64,000 nt of DNA, from NCBI GenBank assembly GCA_027405735.1, contig JAPEHQ010000003.1, positions 3,348,001-3,412,000 of the forward strand. Reading direction: 5' to 3'. Of this stretch, positions 1 to 11,211 are shown in pieces. The stretch is from Mucor racemosus (lineage: Eukaryota; Mucoromycota; Mucoromycetes; Mucorales; Mucoraceae). The notes under the pieces were generated by a model. It saw nothing but the letters and a program-made list of their open reading frames with translations. It had not been told where the DNA came from and did not search any database. The position numbers were made by a program, and so were the translations under genes. Numbering within the stretch: position 1 is the stretch's first letter; each line of letters opens with the position of its first letter.

Positions 1-21
1 TGATGATGATGTTGTTGTTGC

Positions 22-64
<43 letters not shown>

Positions 65-917
65 GCTGATGATGAGGATGTTGCTGTTGCTGTTGCTGTT
101 GCTGCTGTTGATAAATAGACATATAATGCTGCTGATGATGATGTTGTTGTTGTTGATGATGATGTTGTTGTTGTTGTTGTTGTTGTTGCTGCTGCTGCTG
201 TTGTTGTTGTTGCTGTTGTAGTTGTTGTTGCTGCTGCTGCTGCTGTTGTTGTTGCATTTGTTGTATTTGCTGCTGTTGAGGACTCAATTGATAAAATTGG
301 TTAGGTGAATATAAACCTTGTTGATGTTCATGCTGATGAACGGGAATCGAATGCTGTTGCTGTTGCTGATGATGATGAGTAGGCATTTGTTGATTTAATT
401 GATGCTGTTGTTGCTGATAAAGTCTTGAATCAAATCCAAAATCTAGTCCATCAAGAAAGGAAGCAGTTTGGGTATCAGTTGCATTATTTGTGTTGGTATG
501 TGGAGGCATAGAAAACATGATTCTGTTGTCTTGATCTGAAATTGTCATTTTATTACTTTGATAATCAGTGTTTGGTACTGTTGTTGCTGTATTATGAAAG
601 GTATGCAAATCTGCATTAAAAAATTAGATACAAGCAAACACAAGGAATTATTTTTATCTTGTTCTTTTCCAAAATCATTTTAATATAAAAAAAAAATATA
701 CCAAAGGTTATATATATATATATATATATATATCACTTTAATTTAAACATTTTCATATAAATATACACTAATATATTCATATAATTCATGTATATTTTAT
801 TACTCTTCCCCTCTATTCCTCTCTTCCCCCCCCCCTCGCCCCTTTTTTTTAAATAAAAAAAATTAAAAAAAAAATGATTTTTATATACTTGCCTTGTAAG
901 ACAGGATTTCTATCCAT
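1..917 (-). CDS. polyglutamine-rich protein, 5' part of gene (runs off window)
   Basis: N-terminal part of an unrecognised protein; the gene continues past base 1. Exon 1 is 917-893 and begins MDRNPVLQ; exon 2 is 610-1. The joined frame is open throughout: a short Ser/Thr/Asn-rich leader, a hydrophobic-acidic patch (FLDGLDFGFDSRLY), then long runs of Gln broken by His clusters. The proposed intron (892-611) begins GC rather than GT (CAAG/GCAAGT) and ends TGCAG, so it would be a GC-AG intron. Such Gln/His tracts are common in fungal transcription regulators, but no DNA-binding domain lies inside the window, so function stays open. The plus strand here reads as poly-Leu, which is only the shadow of the CAG/CAA tract. 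Confidence 0.7.
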
Positions 918-1303
918 TTTTGATTTTGAAGAATTTTTTTATGCTTTTTTTTATAGTAAATGAATAAAAAAAAAATTGTTTCCAAAGAAAGGCAGTAACA
1001 AGATAGAATTTCTTATTTTTTTTTAATTAAAAAAGAAGGTTAAAAAAAAAGAGAAAGAAATAAAAAGAGAATGAAGAAAGGATAAAAAGACAAAAGTAAA
1101 AAAAAAAAAAAAAAAAGATGGGGTGTAGTAGTAGTGGGTTATTGAGAAAAGGGAAAAAGGGAAAGGGACCTTTCTACAGTAAAATTTACTAAACGTGACT
1201 AGTCCATCCCATCCGATCAAGGGCCACTTTTACCAAGCTTATCGTTGACATACCTTTTGAGAAGGCATTGCAATGGCATTTTTGTACCTGATATATTAAT
1301 ACA
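918..1303. other. AT-rich upstream region of the polyQ gene
   Basis: Homopolymer-rich A/T sequence between the start of the polyQ gene and the next doubtful ORF. It presumably holds that gene's promoter. I see no clear TATA box and no coding frame. Confidence 0.4.
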
Positions 1304-1732
1304 TTGTTTGATCTAAATGTCATTTTATTCTGTTATTTGCAGCCAAATTCAAGGATAACAACCTTGTTTGATTTGCATAAAACATCAACAAAAGTCTACG
1401 TCACTTTGAATGTGTTATACAAAGAAGAAAGATTAGGGGCCATGTTGGAATTCAATCCAACAGCGAAAACGCAAATAATAATAATGATAAATCATGGCAA
1501 AATCAATCAATGTGACTCTATCCAATGTCTTTTTCTGTTGTGTATTGATGTAAAAAGGGAATTGAATCAAAAGAACGGTCATCAACTTTTATTGATTTAT
1601 GATTGCCCTGAAAAGACGAGATTTTTTTACAAATTTATAAACCATCTCATGACTAAAAGGCTAGTTCCAAATCAGGTTGAGGCATTATTGTTTCGAATTA
1701 TTGTTCAAATTCAAGACATGTCCTTTTTCTAA
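1304..1732 (+). CDS. hypothetical ORF, 142 codons
   Basis: An open frame with no recognised domain. A possible 3' splice site (TTTGCAG at 1336-1342) suggests the true coding part could start at the Pro-Asn-Ser codons just after it, as the last exon of a gene. I tried to join it to upstream sequence through a GTACCT donor at about 1286, but that frame runs into a stop, so no complete model was found. The residue composition (mixed charged and hydrophobic, no low complexity) is more protein-like than most short ORFs here. It may be a small gene, a last exon or chance. Confidence 0.25.
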   Translation: MFDLNVILFCYLQPNSRITTLFDLHKTSTKVYVTLNVLYKEERLGAMLEFNPTAKTQIIIMINHGKINQCDSIQCLFLLCIDVKRELNQKNGHQLLLIYDCPEKTRFFYKFINHLMTKRLVPNQVEALLFRIIVQIQDMSFF

Positions 1733-2287
1733 TGATCTGCTCGTTGCTGTTGCTTTTGTTGTTGCTTTGTCATGCAATGATGCATAAATCCATGTTGTAT
1801 AGTTTGACAAAATTATAAATGCTACATGTCCCCCAGAATAATCTTTAAAAATCAATTAGCTTGATCTTTTTTGACATCTCAAATAATACTGTATATAATA
1901 CATATGTATATATATAGGGAAGTATCAGAGCAGCACAAATTTTGCATCAACACACCTTACAATAGGTATAAAGTAGCAATGTGGATGTAAATCAATCCGT
2001 GCCTGAGATTGAATCAAAGTTTGTACACATCTGAAAACGTTTCCAAACAAAAACAAAAACTTGAGGCATAAATTAACCGCAAATATTAACCCTCATTACT
2101 TGTACACATTTATAATCATGTTATCAGTTGCTGCATGTAAATTTTATTGTATTTCCTATGGTTTAATTTCATGAAATCAACATCTGATCACCTGAAATAT
2201 ATATATATATAAAAAAAAAAAAAAAAAAAAAAAGACATCGAGATCGACAAGATCTTCATAGTTCGAAAACCAGTTTTCACGCACCAA
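1733..2287. other. intergenic, nothing recognised
   Basis: AT-rich sequence with short TA runs and a poly(A) run near 2,212-2,233. No coding frame or RNA gene recognised. Confidence 0.4.
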
Positions 2288-2557
2288 TTGAACATTTCAA
2301 ATCTAATTTTGCGTAAATATGAAACTTTATATCGTAATCGTTTGCGTAGAGTACAATTGTCCACTTTTAACCCAGCCGCTCATAAAATTCTAGATGTGGT
2401 TATTATTGCTTTTACTGAGAAAGAAATCATAATACCTAATACAAATCATGGATATCGGGATATCCGGCAAGTAAATACGCAAAACAAAAAATACCAAAGT
2501 AAACTTGAGATAATAAAAAATGTATTTCATTTTTTATTTTGCTTTAACGTCTTTTAA
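2288..2557 (+). CDS. hypothetical ORF, 89 codons, possible exon or gene remnant
   Basis: Small open frame directly after a poly(A) run. The frame is also open upstream from about 2,235, adding a stretch reading DIEIDKIFIVRKPVFTHQL. The basic Tyr/Arg-rich centre (YETLYRNRLRRVQ) looks protein-like, but I recognise no family and see no plausible start or partner exon. It could be an exon of an unmodelled gene or a decayed copy. Confidence 0.2.
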   Translation: MNISNLILRKYETLYRNRLRRVQLSTFNPAAHKILDVVIIAFTEKEIIIPNTNHGYRDIRQVNTQNKKYQSKLEIIKNVFHFLFCFNVF

Positions 2558-2922
2558 AAAGCTTGAAAAATCCTTTAAAGTGATTTTTTTTTACATGTGA
2601 AACAATTTGTTTTTGCAAGGCAACAGTTTCTTATTTGTAATCAATTAGATAAATGTTAAAGATAAATTTCTCAAACAAGTAGATAGACAAGCTCAAGGGA
2701 GTGCAATTATATATAAATCTCATTAAAGACGCATTGGATAAAGCTACCATTTGCATCTTACCTGAATTGAAAAATTGTAAAAGAAAAAACCGACTAGAAC
2801 AAGTAGTCCTACTTTTTCACAAATGCTTAAACCACCCTTTCTTTTTGCCTTGACACACTTAAAATACACAAATTTCTTTGTATTACGAAATATATATCCT
2901 TTTTTTTTTTTTTTTCTTTACG

Positions 2923-2930
2923 TATAAATA
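2923..2930 (+). promoter_or_regulatory. TATA box of the UBP8-like gene
   Basis: TATAAATA about 67-74 bp before the ATG of the deubiquitinase gene, just after a long T run. The position fits a core promoter; this is an inference from sequence and spacing only. Confidence 0.5.
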
Positions 2931-2996
2931 GCCCGGCTACCCTTATATAGTTTGTAGATTCCTCAAAAAAATTATTAAAAAACAACATCTTTGTAC

Positions 2997-5189
2997 ATGT
3001 CAAATAACTTACAACCACCGGGTTCACCACTATCCCCTTTATCACCACCATCCCCGTTTCAACCAACTTATTCAACAGACCAAAAGACAATTTACGATGT
3101 TTTATATTCACCCGATAATCCATCCGAGTTTTATGGGCCTCTTCAGCTCATTAAATCAGGCGCTTGCCCTCATATTGTAAAATTAAAACAAAAACTCAAG
3201 GAAAACGATGGCAATCAGGACAATAATATCTTTGAAAATTATCGGTCTTTAGTCCAATACTCCATCATGTGGCATAAAAGTAGAAAAATCAAGTATACAA
3301 GTGATGGGAAAAGAAGAAAACCTTTAAAAGAGGTAAATATATCAAACTGATTCGTTCATATGACCTAATCTCATTCATTATATATATATATATATATATA
3401 TAGTTGCCTTTGCCTCAATGTAGTACTTGTTTAGATCCATTATCGCGTTTACATGCTTGTCTACATTGTGTATATATAGGTTGTTGGCGTAAAGGGCATT
3501 TAAAAGATCATTTAAAAGAAAAAAAGCATACATTTGGTAATTTCTTCATTTCAATGTTTTAAGATTTTGGTTACTGATTTTCAACGTATAATGAAGCAAT
3601 GGACTTTGATCGGCATACACTTTTTTGTAGTGAATGCAATGATTATATATATGACGTAGAAATCGATGAAAAGATTATACGAAGCGAACTTGTGTCAAGT
3701 ATGATTGGGAGATTTACATGAAAATAGAAATTAGAAAATACTAAAATCATGTCATTTTAGAGTCAAGAAAAAAGAAACAACGCATTCAATATACACTTTG
3801 GGAACCAACCAATCAAGATATCACTACGATTGTAAATAATTCAGCTATATCCTCATGTCAAGGCATTCGTGGACTATGCAACATGGGAAATACCTGCTTT
3901 ATGAATGTAATTTTACAGAGTTTAGTTCATAATCCGCTTTTGAAGGCTTATTTTTTGAGTGATCGACACAATCCTAAAAATTGTCAAAAGCAATTTTGCA
4001 TGTGTTGTGAAATGGATGACTTATTTGCACAGGTAAATCAAGGGATGAACTAAATAATTTTTGGGTAATAACACTGCATAGTTTTACTCTGAGGATAAAA
4101 AACCGTATGGTCCATGTCGATTTCTACAATCCATGTGGATGAGTTTGAAAGAATTGGCGGGATATGCTCAACAAGATGCTCATGAATTCTTTATCAGTGC
4201 ATTAAACAACATTCATGCTGGATGTGAAGAACAGAAATTATCCAATTGCGAATGTATTATTCACAAAACATTTGCAGGATTATTACAATCTAATGTAACA
4301 TGTCTTCGTTGTAGAAATGTAACAACTACCTGCGATCCAATGTTGGATATTAGTTTGGGCTTAAGACCTGTAGAAAAAAAGAAAAAGCAAGCACCTGCAT
4401 CTATCGCTGCTGCTGCTGCTGCTGCTGCGGCTACTACTACTAACAACAGCAAGTTGCTAGGTGGAAATACTAACAACAATATAACCGATAAAAATGGAAG
4501 AAGATTTAGTACTGATGATTCTATGCGAGGCAAGCAAGGAAATACGCTATTGGATTGTTTAGATCGATATACACAACCAGAGAAATTGGGGCCAAATGAA
4601 TATAGCTGTAGTAAATGTGGAAATACATTTCAAGAAGCAACCAAGCAGCTATCCATTAAACGTATACCACCAGTTTTAAGCATTCAATTAAAGCGTTTTG
4701 AACACGGTACAACATCTACAAGCAAAATTGAAACCAAGATTAAATTTCCAGCAGAAATTGATCTAACACCTTATACGAGTAACAAAAAGAAAGATGCGTA
4801 CGTAATAGTATTTGATATGCAATAAGGATTACAAACTAATATGATGAAATGCAGGGACAATGTATATACATTATTTTCTGTTGTAAATCACCAAGGTAAA
4901 ATGGATACAGGACATTATACCATGTACGCAAAACACAGAAATGAGGTAACATTTTCATATAAAAGTTTCATGGTACGATAGGTTCTAAACGGCTTATTAG
5001 TGGTTTAGATTTGATGACCACAATGTAACAGTGGCATATCAGAAGGATGTACTTGATAGCAAAGCGTAAGTTTTAGATTTAATATTATAAATAGCTGGAT
5101 TTTAATTTATACATAAATTCAGGTACATGTGCTTTTATATCAAGAAATCTTTAGAATATGAGTCTATCGATCCATTTCGATTCGAATAA
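2997..5189 (+). CDS. UBP8: SAGA-type ubiquitin carboxyl-terminal hydrolase (Ubp8/USP22 family)
   Basis: Predicted 593-aa cysteine protease that removes ubiquitin, by homology from histone H2B within the SAGA co-activator. Eight exons: 2997-3332, 3404-3536, 3597-3698, 3761-4032, 4082-4797, 4855-4945, 5001-5065, 5123-5189; all introns are GT-AG. The N-terminal zinc-finger UBP domain (about residues 55-180) carries the Cys/His pattern and the typical HTFAMDFDRHTLFCSEC. The peptidase has a Cys box GLCNMGNTCFMNVILQSL with Cys236 and a His box MDTGHYTMYA with His540, then WFRFDD. Two CxxC pairs (CLRC, CSKC) form the finger zinc site. The combination of ZnF-UBP and a short C19 domain points to Ubp8 rather than other USPs. 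A low-complexity insert (Lys run, nine-Ala tract, Asn/Thr-rich) sits between the first CxxC pair and the second. The start is the first ATG after the TATA box. CYP51 follows 187 bp downstream on the same strand. Confidence 0.92.
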
Positions 5190-5376
5190 TCAATGGCTAG
5201 AAATTCGGGCCGAATGATTTCGGATATCTTGTATAAACAACTTCTGCAACAAGACCCGTCTATTGTTACACCAAGTGACTTTTTCAATTAATATTGTCAT
5301 AGATAAAATTCTTCCTACCATCCTCCTGTTTTGTTTTGGTCTTTGAGTTTTCTTTCTTGATACATATTAAATAAAA

Positions 5377-7172
5377 ATGGCTGTTTTGTCCACTTTAGTT
5401 TCCTCACTCCCCTCTCTTTCAAATATAATTTTATATGCTTTTCTTTCTTTGGTAGTCTATATCGTCTTTGATATCGTAAATCAATGGGTAAGAATGCAAC
5501 CATCAAAAGATTAAACGAAATGTATTCAATAACTTTTCATGTAGTTTGGCCCTAAGGATGCTAAACAGCCTCCTACTGTATTTTCATGGATACCTTTTAT
5601 GGGAAATGCTATTGAGTTCGGAATGTAAGTTATTATTACAAAGTTATGGGACAAAAGTATTTTGTTGATCTAAATCAAACGCGTATAGAAATCCAATTCA
5701 ATTTTTGCAAAAATGTCAACAAAAGTATGGTGATGTTTTCACTTTCAGGATGGTTGGTAAAAAGGTCACTGTCCTTTTAGGTGCTGATGGAAATCAATTT
5801 GTCTTCAACTCCAAGCAAAATTTGTCTTCTGCAGCCGAAGCTTATAATGATATGACTAAATATGTCTTTGGTCGTGAAGTTGTTTATGATGCTCCCCATG
5901 GTGTCTTTTTGGAACAAAAGAGGTAGATTATTTATTAGCGTCTATATGGAACAAGAAGCAGCATTCTAAAAACATTCTCTATCTGTAGATTCATCAAGGC
6001 TGGTTTGAATACAGAATGTTTCCGTCAACATGTACCAATGATCGTTGATGAAGTAACTGATTTCTTCTCGAAATTCAAGAAACCTTCTGGTACATTCGAT
6101 GCCTATCATACATTTGGTTCTTTGATTATTTGTACCGCCTCTCGTTGTTTGATGGGTAAAGAAATTCGTGCTGGATTGGATGGCAATGTCGCACAATTAT
6201 ATTATGATCTTGATCAAGGTTTCCAACCCATCAACTTTATTTTTTCCAACTTGCCTTTGCCTTCATACCGTAAGCGTGATGAAGCTTGTAAAAAGATGGC
6301 TGAGCTCTATTCCAGCATTATTCAACGTAGAAAGGCTGAAAATGACAATGTAAGATATGCAATGACGTTAATGTGGGGTGATGATATCATGAAGTTAATA
6401 TTGAGTATTTATTTAATAGACCAACGCCGATTTACTTCAAGCTTTGATGGAATCTACATATAAGGATGGTACTCCTGTTCCCGATAAGCATATTGCTGGT
6501 ATGATGATTGCCGTCTTATTTGGTGGTCAACATACATCTGCTACAACCACATCCTGGACTCTCCTCGAATTAGCCGCTCGTCCTGATCTTATTCGTGCAT
6601 TGCGTGAAGAACAAATCGAGAAGTTAGGTTCTCTCAAGACTGATTTAACTTTTGAAAATGTCAAGGAATTAACTTTATTGGAAAACTGTGTTCGTGAAAC
6701 TTTACGTCTTCACCCACCTATTTACCAAATGATGAGAAAGGTAATTGCTGAAAAGGTTACATTTGAAAAGACTGGTCATGAAATTCCCAAGGGCAACTTT
6801 CTTTGTGCAGTCCCTGGTGTTACCCAAGTTGATCCCACCTATTTCAAGGATCCTCTCAAGTATAACCCTATGCGTTGGACTGATTTAGATGATCCTGTTC
6901 ATAACATGGAAGCCGGTGATGATGCGGATGTCGATTATGGTTTCGGCGCCGTTGGTATCTCTTCAAAGAATCCCTTCTTACCTTTTGGTGCTGGTCGTCA
7001 TCGTTGTATCGGTGAAACATTTGGTTACCTTCAAATCAAGACTATCATTGCTACTATGATCCGTATGTTCGATATTGAGTTGGAAGGCAAGGGTGTCCCT
7101 AAGCCTGATTACACCTCTATGGTTGTCGTTCCTGAAAAGCCTGCTAATCTCAAATATACTTGGAGAGAATAA
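5377..7172 (+). CDS. CYP51: lanosterol 14-alpha-demethylase, cytochrome P450 family 51
   Basis: 512-aa ER-anchored P450 that removes the 14-alpha-methyl group of lanosterol/eburicol in ergosterol synthesis and is the target of azoles. Exons: 5377-5487, 5545-5624, 5689-5922, 5989-6349, 6420-7172. An N-terminal membrane segment lies at about residues 10-32. The I-helix reads FGGQHTSATT (about 295-304), the ExxR motif is ETLR (354-357), the PERF region is YNPMRW, and the heme loop is FLPFGAGRHRCIGE with Cys457. The substrate/azole loop VVYDAPH has Tyr at 130, aligning with the Tyr that is replaced by Phe in the F5 paralogue of Mucorales as reported in the literature; here it is Tyr. The length is typical of fungal CYP51. 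It lies head-to-tail behind the deubiquitinase gene, and the short intergenic space must hold its promoter. Whether this is the F1 paralogue needs a tree. Confidence 0.95.
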
Positions 7173-7700
7173 TTTTAATTCCTCGCAATTTATATATATT
7201 TATATTTATGAAAAGAATCGCTAGTTTATTTTTTTGTTTATTTATATACACCGTCTTTTTATTTATCAATCACGCAAACACACAAAGCATCAACATTCAC
7301 CTTATTTAACTGTATCTCAACCTTCTCTACTTTTCTACTATTTTGTTTTATTTCTACCAAAATCCGTATTTAAAATTTCTATAAAATTCCCCACAATAGT
7401 AATAAATTACCTATTACGACTAATGAAAACAAAATCATTGTTTAATTACCAGTTTATGTCCATCATATTGAAACATTAATGCTAAATCTGGATTTGTTCC
7501 GCATTTATGCAAAAACAATGACATTTCATCCCCATGTGTGCTACATATATACGTTAGGCAGATCTACTTTGGCGAATGCATACTATATTTCATCCCTGAT
7601 ATCCGAACCTTGCTAACAGGCATTTAAAATAAACATGAATTTTTTCAACAACGGCTATTATCGGCCTAAAATTATAGCAAGAATGAGTGTATATTACTAA
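7173..7700. other. 3' flank of CYP51, nothing recognised
   Basis: AT-rich 3' flanking sequence with short ORFs of no apparent meaning. It grades into the dispersed repeat that begins near 7,700. Confidence 0.4.
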
Positions 7701-8757
7701 TATACTATACACCTGAATTGATCGCATAATGCTCTATCTGTTACTGAAATTATTTTACATCACAAAAGTCTTATACATGTGCAAAATTCTCTTTTTTTTT
7801 CCCCTAGAAACATAGGCCCGATCTATTATCCCTACTCAACTTTTTTTTTCACTAAATAACACCACGAAAAAATTATATTCCAATGTACCTAAGATGTTCA
7901 ATTTTAACCCAAAAACAAGTATCCAGAAATATCCTATTTTTTACAGTTGGTATAAATTTTTTAGTACTAATGTTTCAGATTTTTACGCGTATTTCACTGC
8001 TAATGGATTGAAAACTTTGAGGCTTCATATCTCTAGAAAAAAATTAAGCTATACTAACACTTTATAATAATGAAACTTACTTATTTTGAAGTGCTCTATA
8101 ACATATTTTAATATAAAAAAATTATGAGCACTTTTATTTTTTTTTTCATTTTTTTGATATTTCTATAGTAGGTTTCAAAATATTCGTTAAATTGAGTAGC
8201 AGTTTTTTTTTACTCATGTGATCAAGCTCGTTGAGCTCTCTTAGACCCAATTTAGTTTTTTTAAAAATATTAATTTTTCGTGGAGATATCTTCAAAAGTG
8301 TGTACAAAAAGATACCTTCATCTCTAGCCTCTATTTTTCCCTTATATACCATCATCCCAAATTCTGAATTTCAAAAAAATATGGACAAAAATCTTGTTTT
8401 CTCTACGAAAAATATAGCTAAAAGGTTAAATAATAGCTCGATCGATAGATACTTTTTTTACGCATCGTTCCAATTAGTTATATGTTAAACATGTTTATTG
8501 AAAGTAATGTGTATCTTCAAAAAACCTCCAAAATTACAATTGCATTTTAAGCAAAATTTATTGTGCAAAATTTATTTAAATTTTATTTAGATGGATGCAA
8601 AATTTAAAACTGTACAAAAACTATTTAATATGCTAGGTTGACTTACTTTGCAGCTCATGAGCTATTAAACGATTTTGTTTTTTGAATCATTTTTCGCTCA
8701 TGTTTTTAAAACAATTTCAGAACTCAGCTAACATAGGTTTCAAGCTCTAATATGAAC

Positions 8758-8771
8758 TATTATTTTGATTA
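8758..8771. repeat. LINE target-site duplication, left
   Basis: TATTATTTTGATTA, repeated exactly at 9,544-9,557 on the other side of the LINE fragment. The intact site is present once in repeat copy B near 38,620. Confidence 0.85.
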
Positions 8772-9425
8772 GACCCTCCTCCCCTGGTACCAACAGATTG
8801 GACCCAACATCAAATCATCCAACAAATCGCACAACTCGATGCCTGGTCCTCCTTCTCCTCCATTGAATTCCGGAAATCCCGGCAAGAGAGAGTGCGTAAA
8901 GGCCCCAAGTTCTCTAATAAAGTGGTTAAACTTATGTGGACCACAGCCATGCATCCATCAGCCAGAACCGTTTTGTACCGCGCAGTGTCCAAATGTATCC
9001 CGCATAAATCCTATCTGGTTACTTTTGGTGCTGTTACCAACAATGTATGTTCTTTCTGTGGTTCTGGAGTGGATACCTTACGGCATTTTATCATAGATTG
9101 TCCAGTAAAATGGTCCTTGTGGCAAGACATTTTAAAGATTTACTATCCTCATTATCCCATTATTAAAGAAATTTTATATGGCTCCATCCGGTGTCTTCAC
9201 TTACCTAACTTTGTCAAAGATAAATCCAAGTATATCTCCGTTCTCTCCACCACCTTTTGGCAGATGTGGAATTTGTACTGGCTCCATGGGAACCAAAACC
9301 CGGAGGTTCTCAACTTTCCTTCTATTATTTCACACTTTTCTTCTATTTCACACTTTTCTTCTATTTCACACTTTTCTTCTCGGGCAGTTTGTCATATTGA
9401 CAAATTGATCCCTTCTTCACATTAA
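8772..9425 (+). pseudogene. LINE ORF2 C-terminal fragment with zinc knuckle
   Basis: Open frame of 217 codons without a start codon of its own, entering at the truncation point. It carries the zf-RVT type knuckle CSFCGSGVDTLRHFIIDC (C-x2-C-x7-H-x4-C) found after the reverse transcriptase domain of many LINE ORF2 proteins. The catalytic domains are missing. Near the end the peptide SHFSSI repeats because of an 18-bp tandem duplication in the DNA. The frame is intact to its stop, so the insertion is probably not very old. Confidence 0.85.
9328..9380 (+). repeat. 18-bp tandem repeat, about 3 units, in the LINE fragment
   Basis: Unit TTTCACACTTTTCTTCTA, two full copies and one lacking the last base. 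It encodes three in-frame copies of a Ser/His/Phe hexapeptide near the end of the LINE ORF. Confidence 0.9.
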
Positions 9426-9543
9426 TATAACAAATAAGCTTTCCCCTTCGCCGTTTTTCGAGGTCCACCACTCCGCGTTGTGTCCCTCATCCATAATATT
9501 TGAAATTTGAATAAATAAAATATTAATCTACAAAAAAAAAAAA

Positions 9544-9557
9544 TATTATTTTGATTA
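9544..9557. repeat. LINE target-site duplication, right
   Basis: Second copy of TATTATTTTGATTA, immediately after the poly(A) tail of the LINE insert. Confidence 0.85.
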
Positions 9558-9889
9558 TCTCCACGAAAAATTAACATTTTTAACTCAAACAAAAAATACA
9601 GAGTAGATTGCAGTTGGATCTATCTTGTAAATACAAAAATTTAACACCTCAATTTTGGTGCATCATCAATTTGTTATATCAAAAAATGCTATAACAAAAA
9701 ATACTCTGGACTCTGCTAAAAGATATATTTTATTAATTTACTGATGCTTTCTATTTATATGTTTTCTAAATGATTATATGATTATGTTAATAATCATATA
9801 CAGTAAGTACTATGTGTTGGGGGTATAAATATGGATTGGGGAGAGATTATATAGTATGTAATATATGAGATTGTTGCGGTAGTTGGTAA

Positions 9890-10490
9890 GCTCCTTACTA
9901 CCGAACTATGCTTCCTATGGACATAATAATGATTTGCACAGATGGGCAGAATATGTTGCATGTCATCAAGTACCATCCTTTATCACCTGCTACAGTATCA
10001 ATACATCTTACAATTTATTGACTACGACATGCATTGAAGTGCAACGTCTTGATACCGGATATAAAAAACTCCTAGAGTATTAAGCTTATTCAGCAATTAC
10101 CAAAAACGCAAAAACGCTTGGACCCTAATTATGACACCATATTATTTTATTCCAGCGATTAATCAATCAAGTAGCTATCATATCAACATCCAAGCACATT
10201 TGGCGCAGCATTGAGACAAGGCAATTCACAACCTCTGCAAGCAAGGTTAAATTATAATTGATCCATTTCAATCCATAGTTTACTATCAAACAGATCTAAT
10301 GGTTCAATAATGCCATAAATTACATCTCAGAATCTCAATGTCAAATCAATATAAATGGCCATATTTTTATATCTAAATAAACGATGTCTTGTTTTTATTA
10401 TACAGTTGAAGAATTGACTCATTACTCATTCTCTTTTAATTGTATTCTTTTTTAACTATTATTTATCAAACCTGGAAATATACGACAGTG
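9890..10490 (+). repeat. solo copy of the outer-arm repeat of the 11-16 kb inverted-repeat element
   Basis: Runs parallel to about 15,830-16,630, which is the right arm of the inverted repeat and its flank. Here the stretch lacks the solo LTR present at 15,972-16,276: the sequence reads straight through TATGACACCATATTA, which gives the empty target site. It starts with TTACTACCGAACTATG, a degenerate form of the CACTACGGCC-type end seen elsewhere. Confidence 0.75.
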
Positions 10491-11027
10491 CCCAGGTGGG
10501 CTGCACATTATAGCCTGAGCTGTTGTGCCCACTGAATATGGTTAAAAATATAACAAGATGCACATGGGCACAACAAAAAAAACTGCAGACGAGCACAACG
10601 CTAATACTGTATGTGCAGAATTATATATTCTGTCCGTGCGCATAACATTAATCCCATGTGTGCATGTGTGCATAATAATAAAATCTGACCATGAGCATAA
10701 TGAGCCGATTGTATGGGCACAAATTGGTTTGTATATGAGCATCGTGCCGTTCTCAAAATTACATTGCGTTTTTTTACTGGAATAGGTTTTTAAATTACAT
10801 TTGTTTTTATTAATATAAATTATACACTAGACAATACAATTCAATACGTTGTTGCTGATGTAGTAGAGCAATAAATGCAAGAGCCAATATGTTTCCGATT
10901 ATCATCATTTGTAAATTCTTTTATAGCTATGTTTACAGCAGCAATGGTTTTTGCTCGAGTATAACCTTAAATAAAACTTACTGCTTAAATTTATATGCAA
11001 GCCAAACTAAGATTATAGATGTTACTT
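10480..11027 (+). repeat. dispersed repeat with dense short GCAC/GTGC motifs, copy 1
   Basis: Direct relative of 53,880-54,450 and reverse-complement relative of 60,155-60,725. It is packed with short words such as GGGCACAA, TTGTGCCCA, ATGTGCAG and ATGAGCAT in both orientations, resembling subterminal repeats of DNA transposons. No credible coding frame; the short ORFs are chance. Confidence 0.65.
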
Positions 11028-11211
11028 TAAGGCACTATTGAACCATTAGATCTGTTTGATAGTAAACTATGGATTGAAATGGATCAATCATGATTTAACC
11101 GTTCTTGCAGAGCTTGTGAGTTGCCTTGTTTCAATGCTGCACTAAATGTGCTTGGATATTGATTTAATAGCTACTTGATTGATTAACCGCTGGGATGAAA
11201 TAATATGGTGT

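Larger units (their letters stand above)
8772..9543 (+). mobile_element. 5'-truncated non-LTR retrotransposon (LINE) insertion
   Basis: 772-bp insert ending in a 12-base poly(A) and flanked by a perfect 14-bp target duplication, the hallmark of target-primed reverse transcription. Only the extreme C-terminal part of the second ORF is left, so the copy is dead on arrival and cannot move by itself. It interrupts copy A of the R25 repeat and is therefore younger than that repeat. Codon use and base composition are clearly more GC-rich than its surroundings. Confidence 0.88.
7700..9720. repeat. dispersed 2.5-kb repeat family R25, copy A (partial, split by a LINE)
   Basis: Alignable by eye, at moderate divergence, with 37,500-40,110 and 51,250-53,830. 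This copy holds only the first part of the family and is cut at 8,771/9,544 by a LINE insertion; the sequence resumes after it with the same order as in copy B near 38,625. No long ORF is present. A motif close to ATCTCTACGAAAAA recurs in both orientations (near 8,030, 8,275, 8,400 and 9,556), as it does in the other copies. Class unknown. Confidence 0.75.

Noticed and set aside
3..221. Plus-strand poly-Leu ORF
   Set aside because: Shadow of the CAG/CAA tract read on the wrong strand; the minus strand gives a spliced Gln/His-rich protein.
1304..1732. Joining this ORF to an upstream exon through a GTACCT donor near 1,286
   Set aside because: The frame that would join contains a stop just upstream and the ATG-containing frame runs into a stop after the junction.
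8231..8488. Possible protein family IFRRDIL... shared by 8.2, 38.1 and 51.9 kb
   Set aside because: The similarity follows the DNA similarity of the R25 repeat, frames shift and end differently, and there are no start or splice signals.
10542..10785. Overlapping ORFs on both strands in the GCAC-motif repeat
   Set aside because: Short, not conserved in the copy at 54 kb, and caused by repeated short words.
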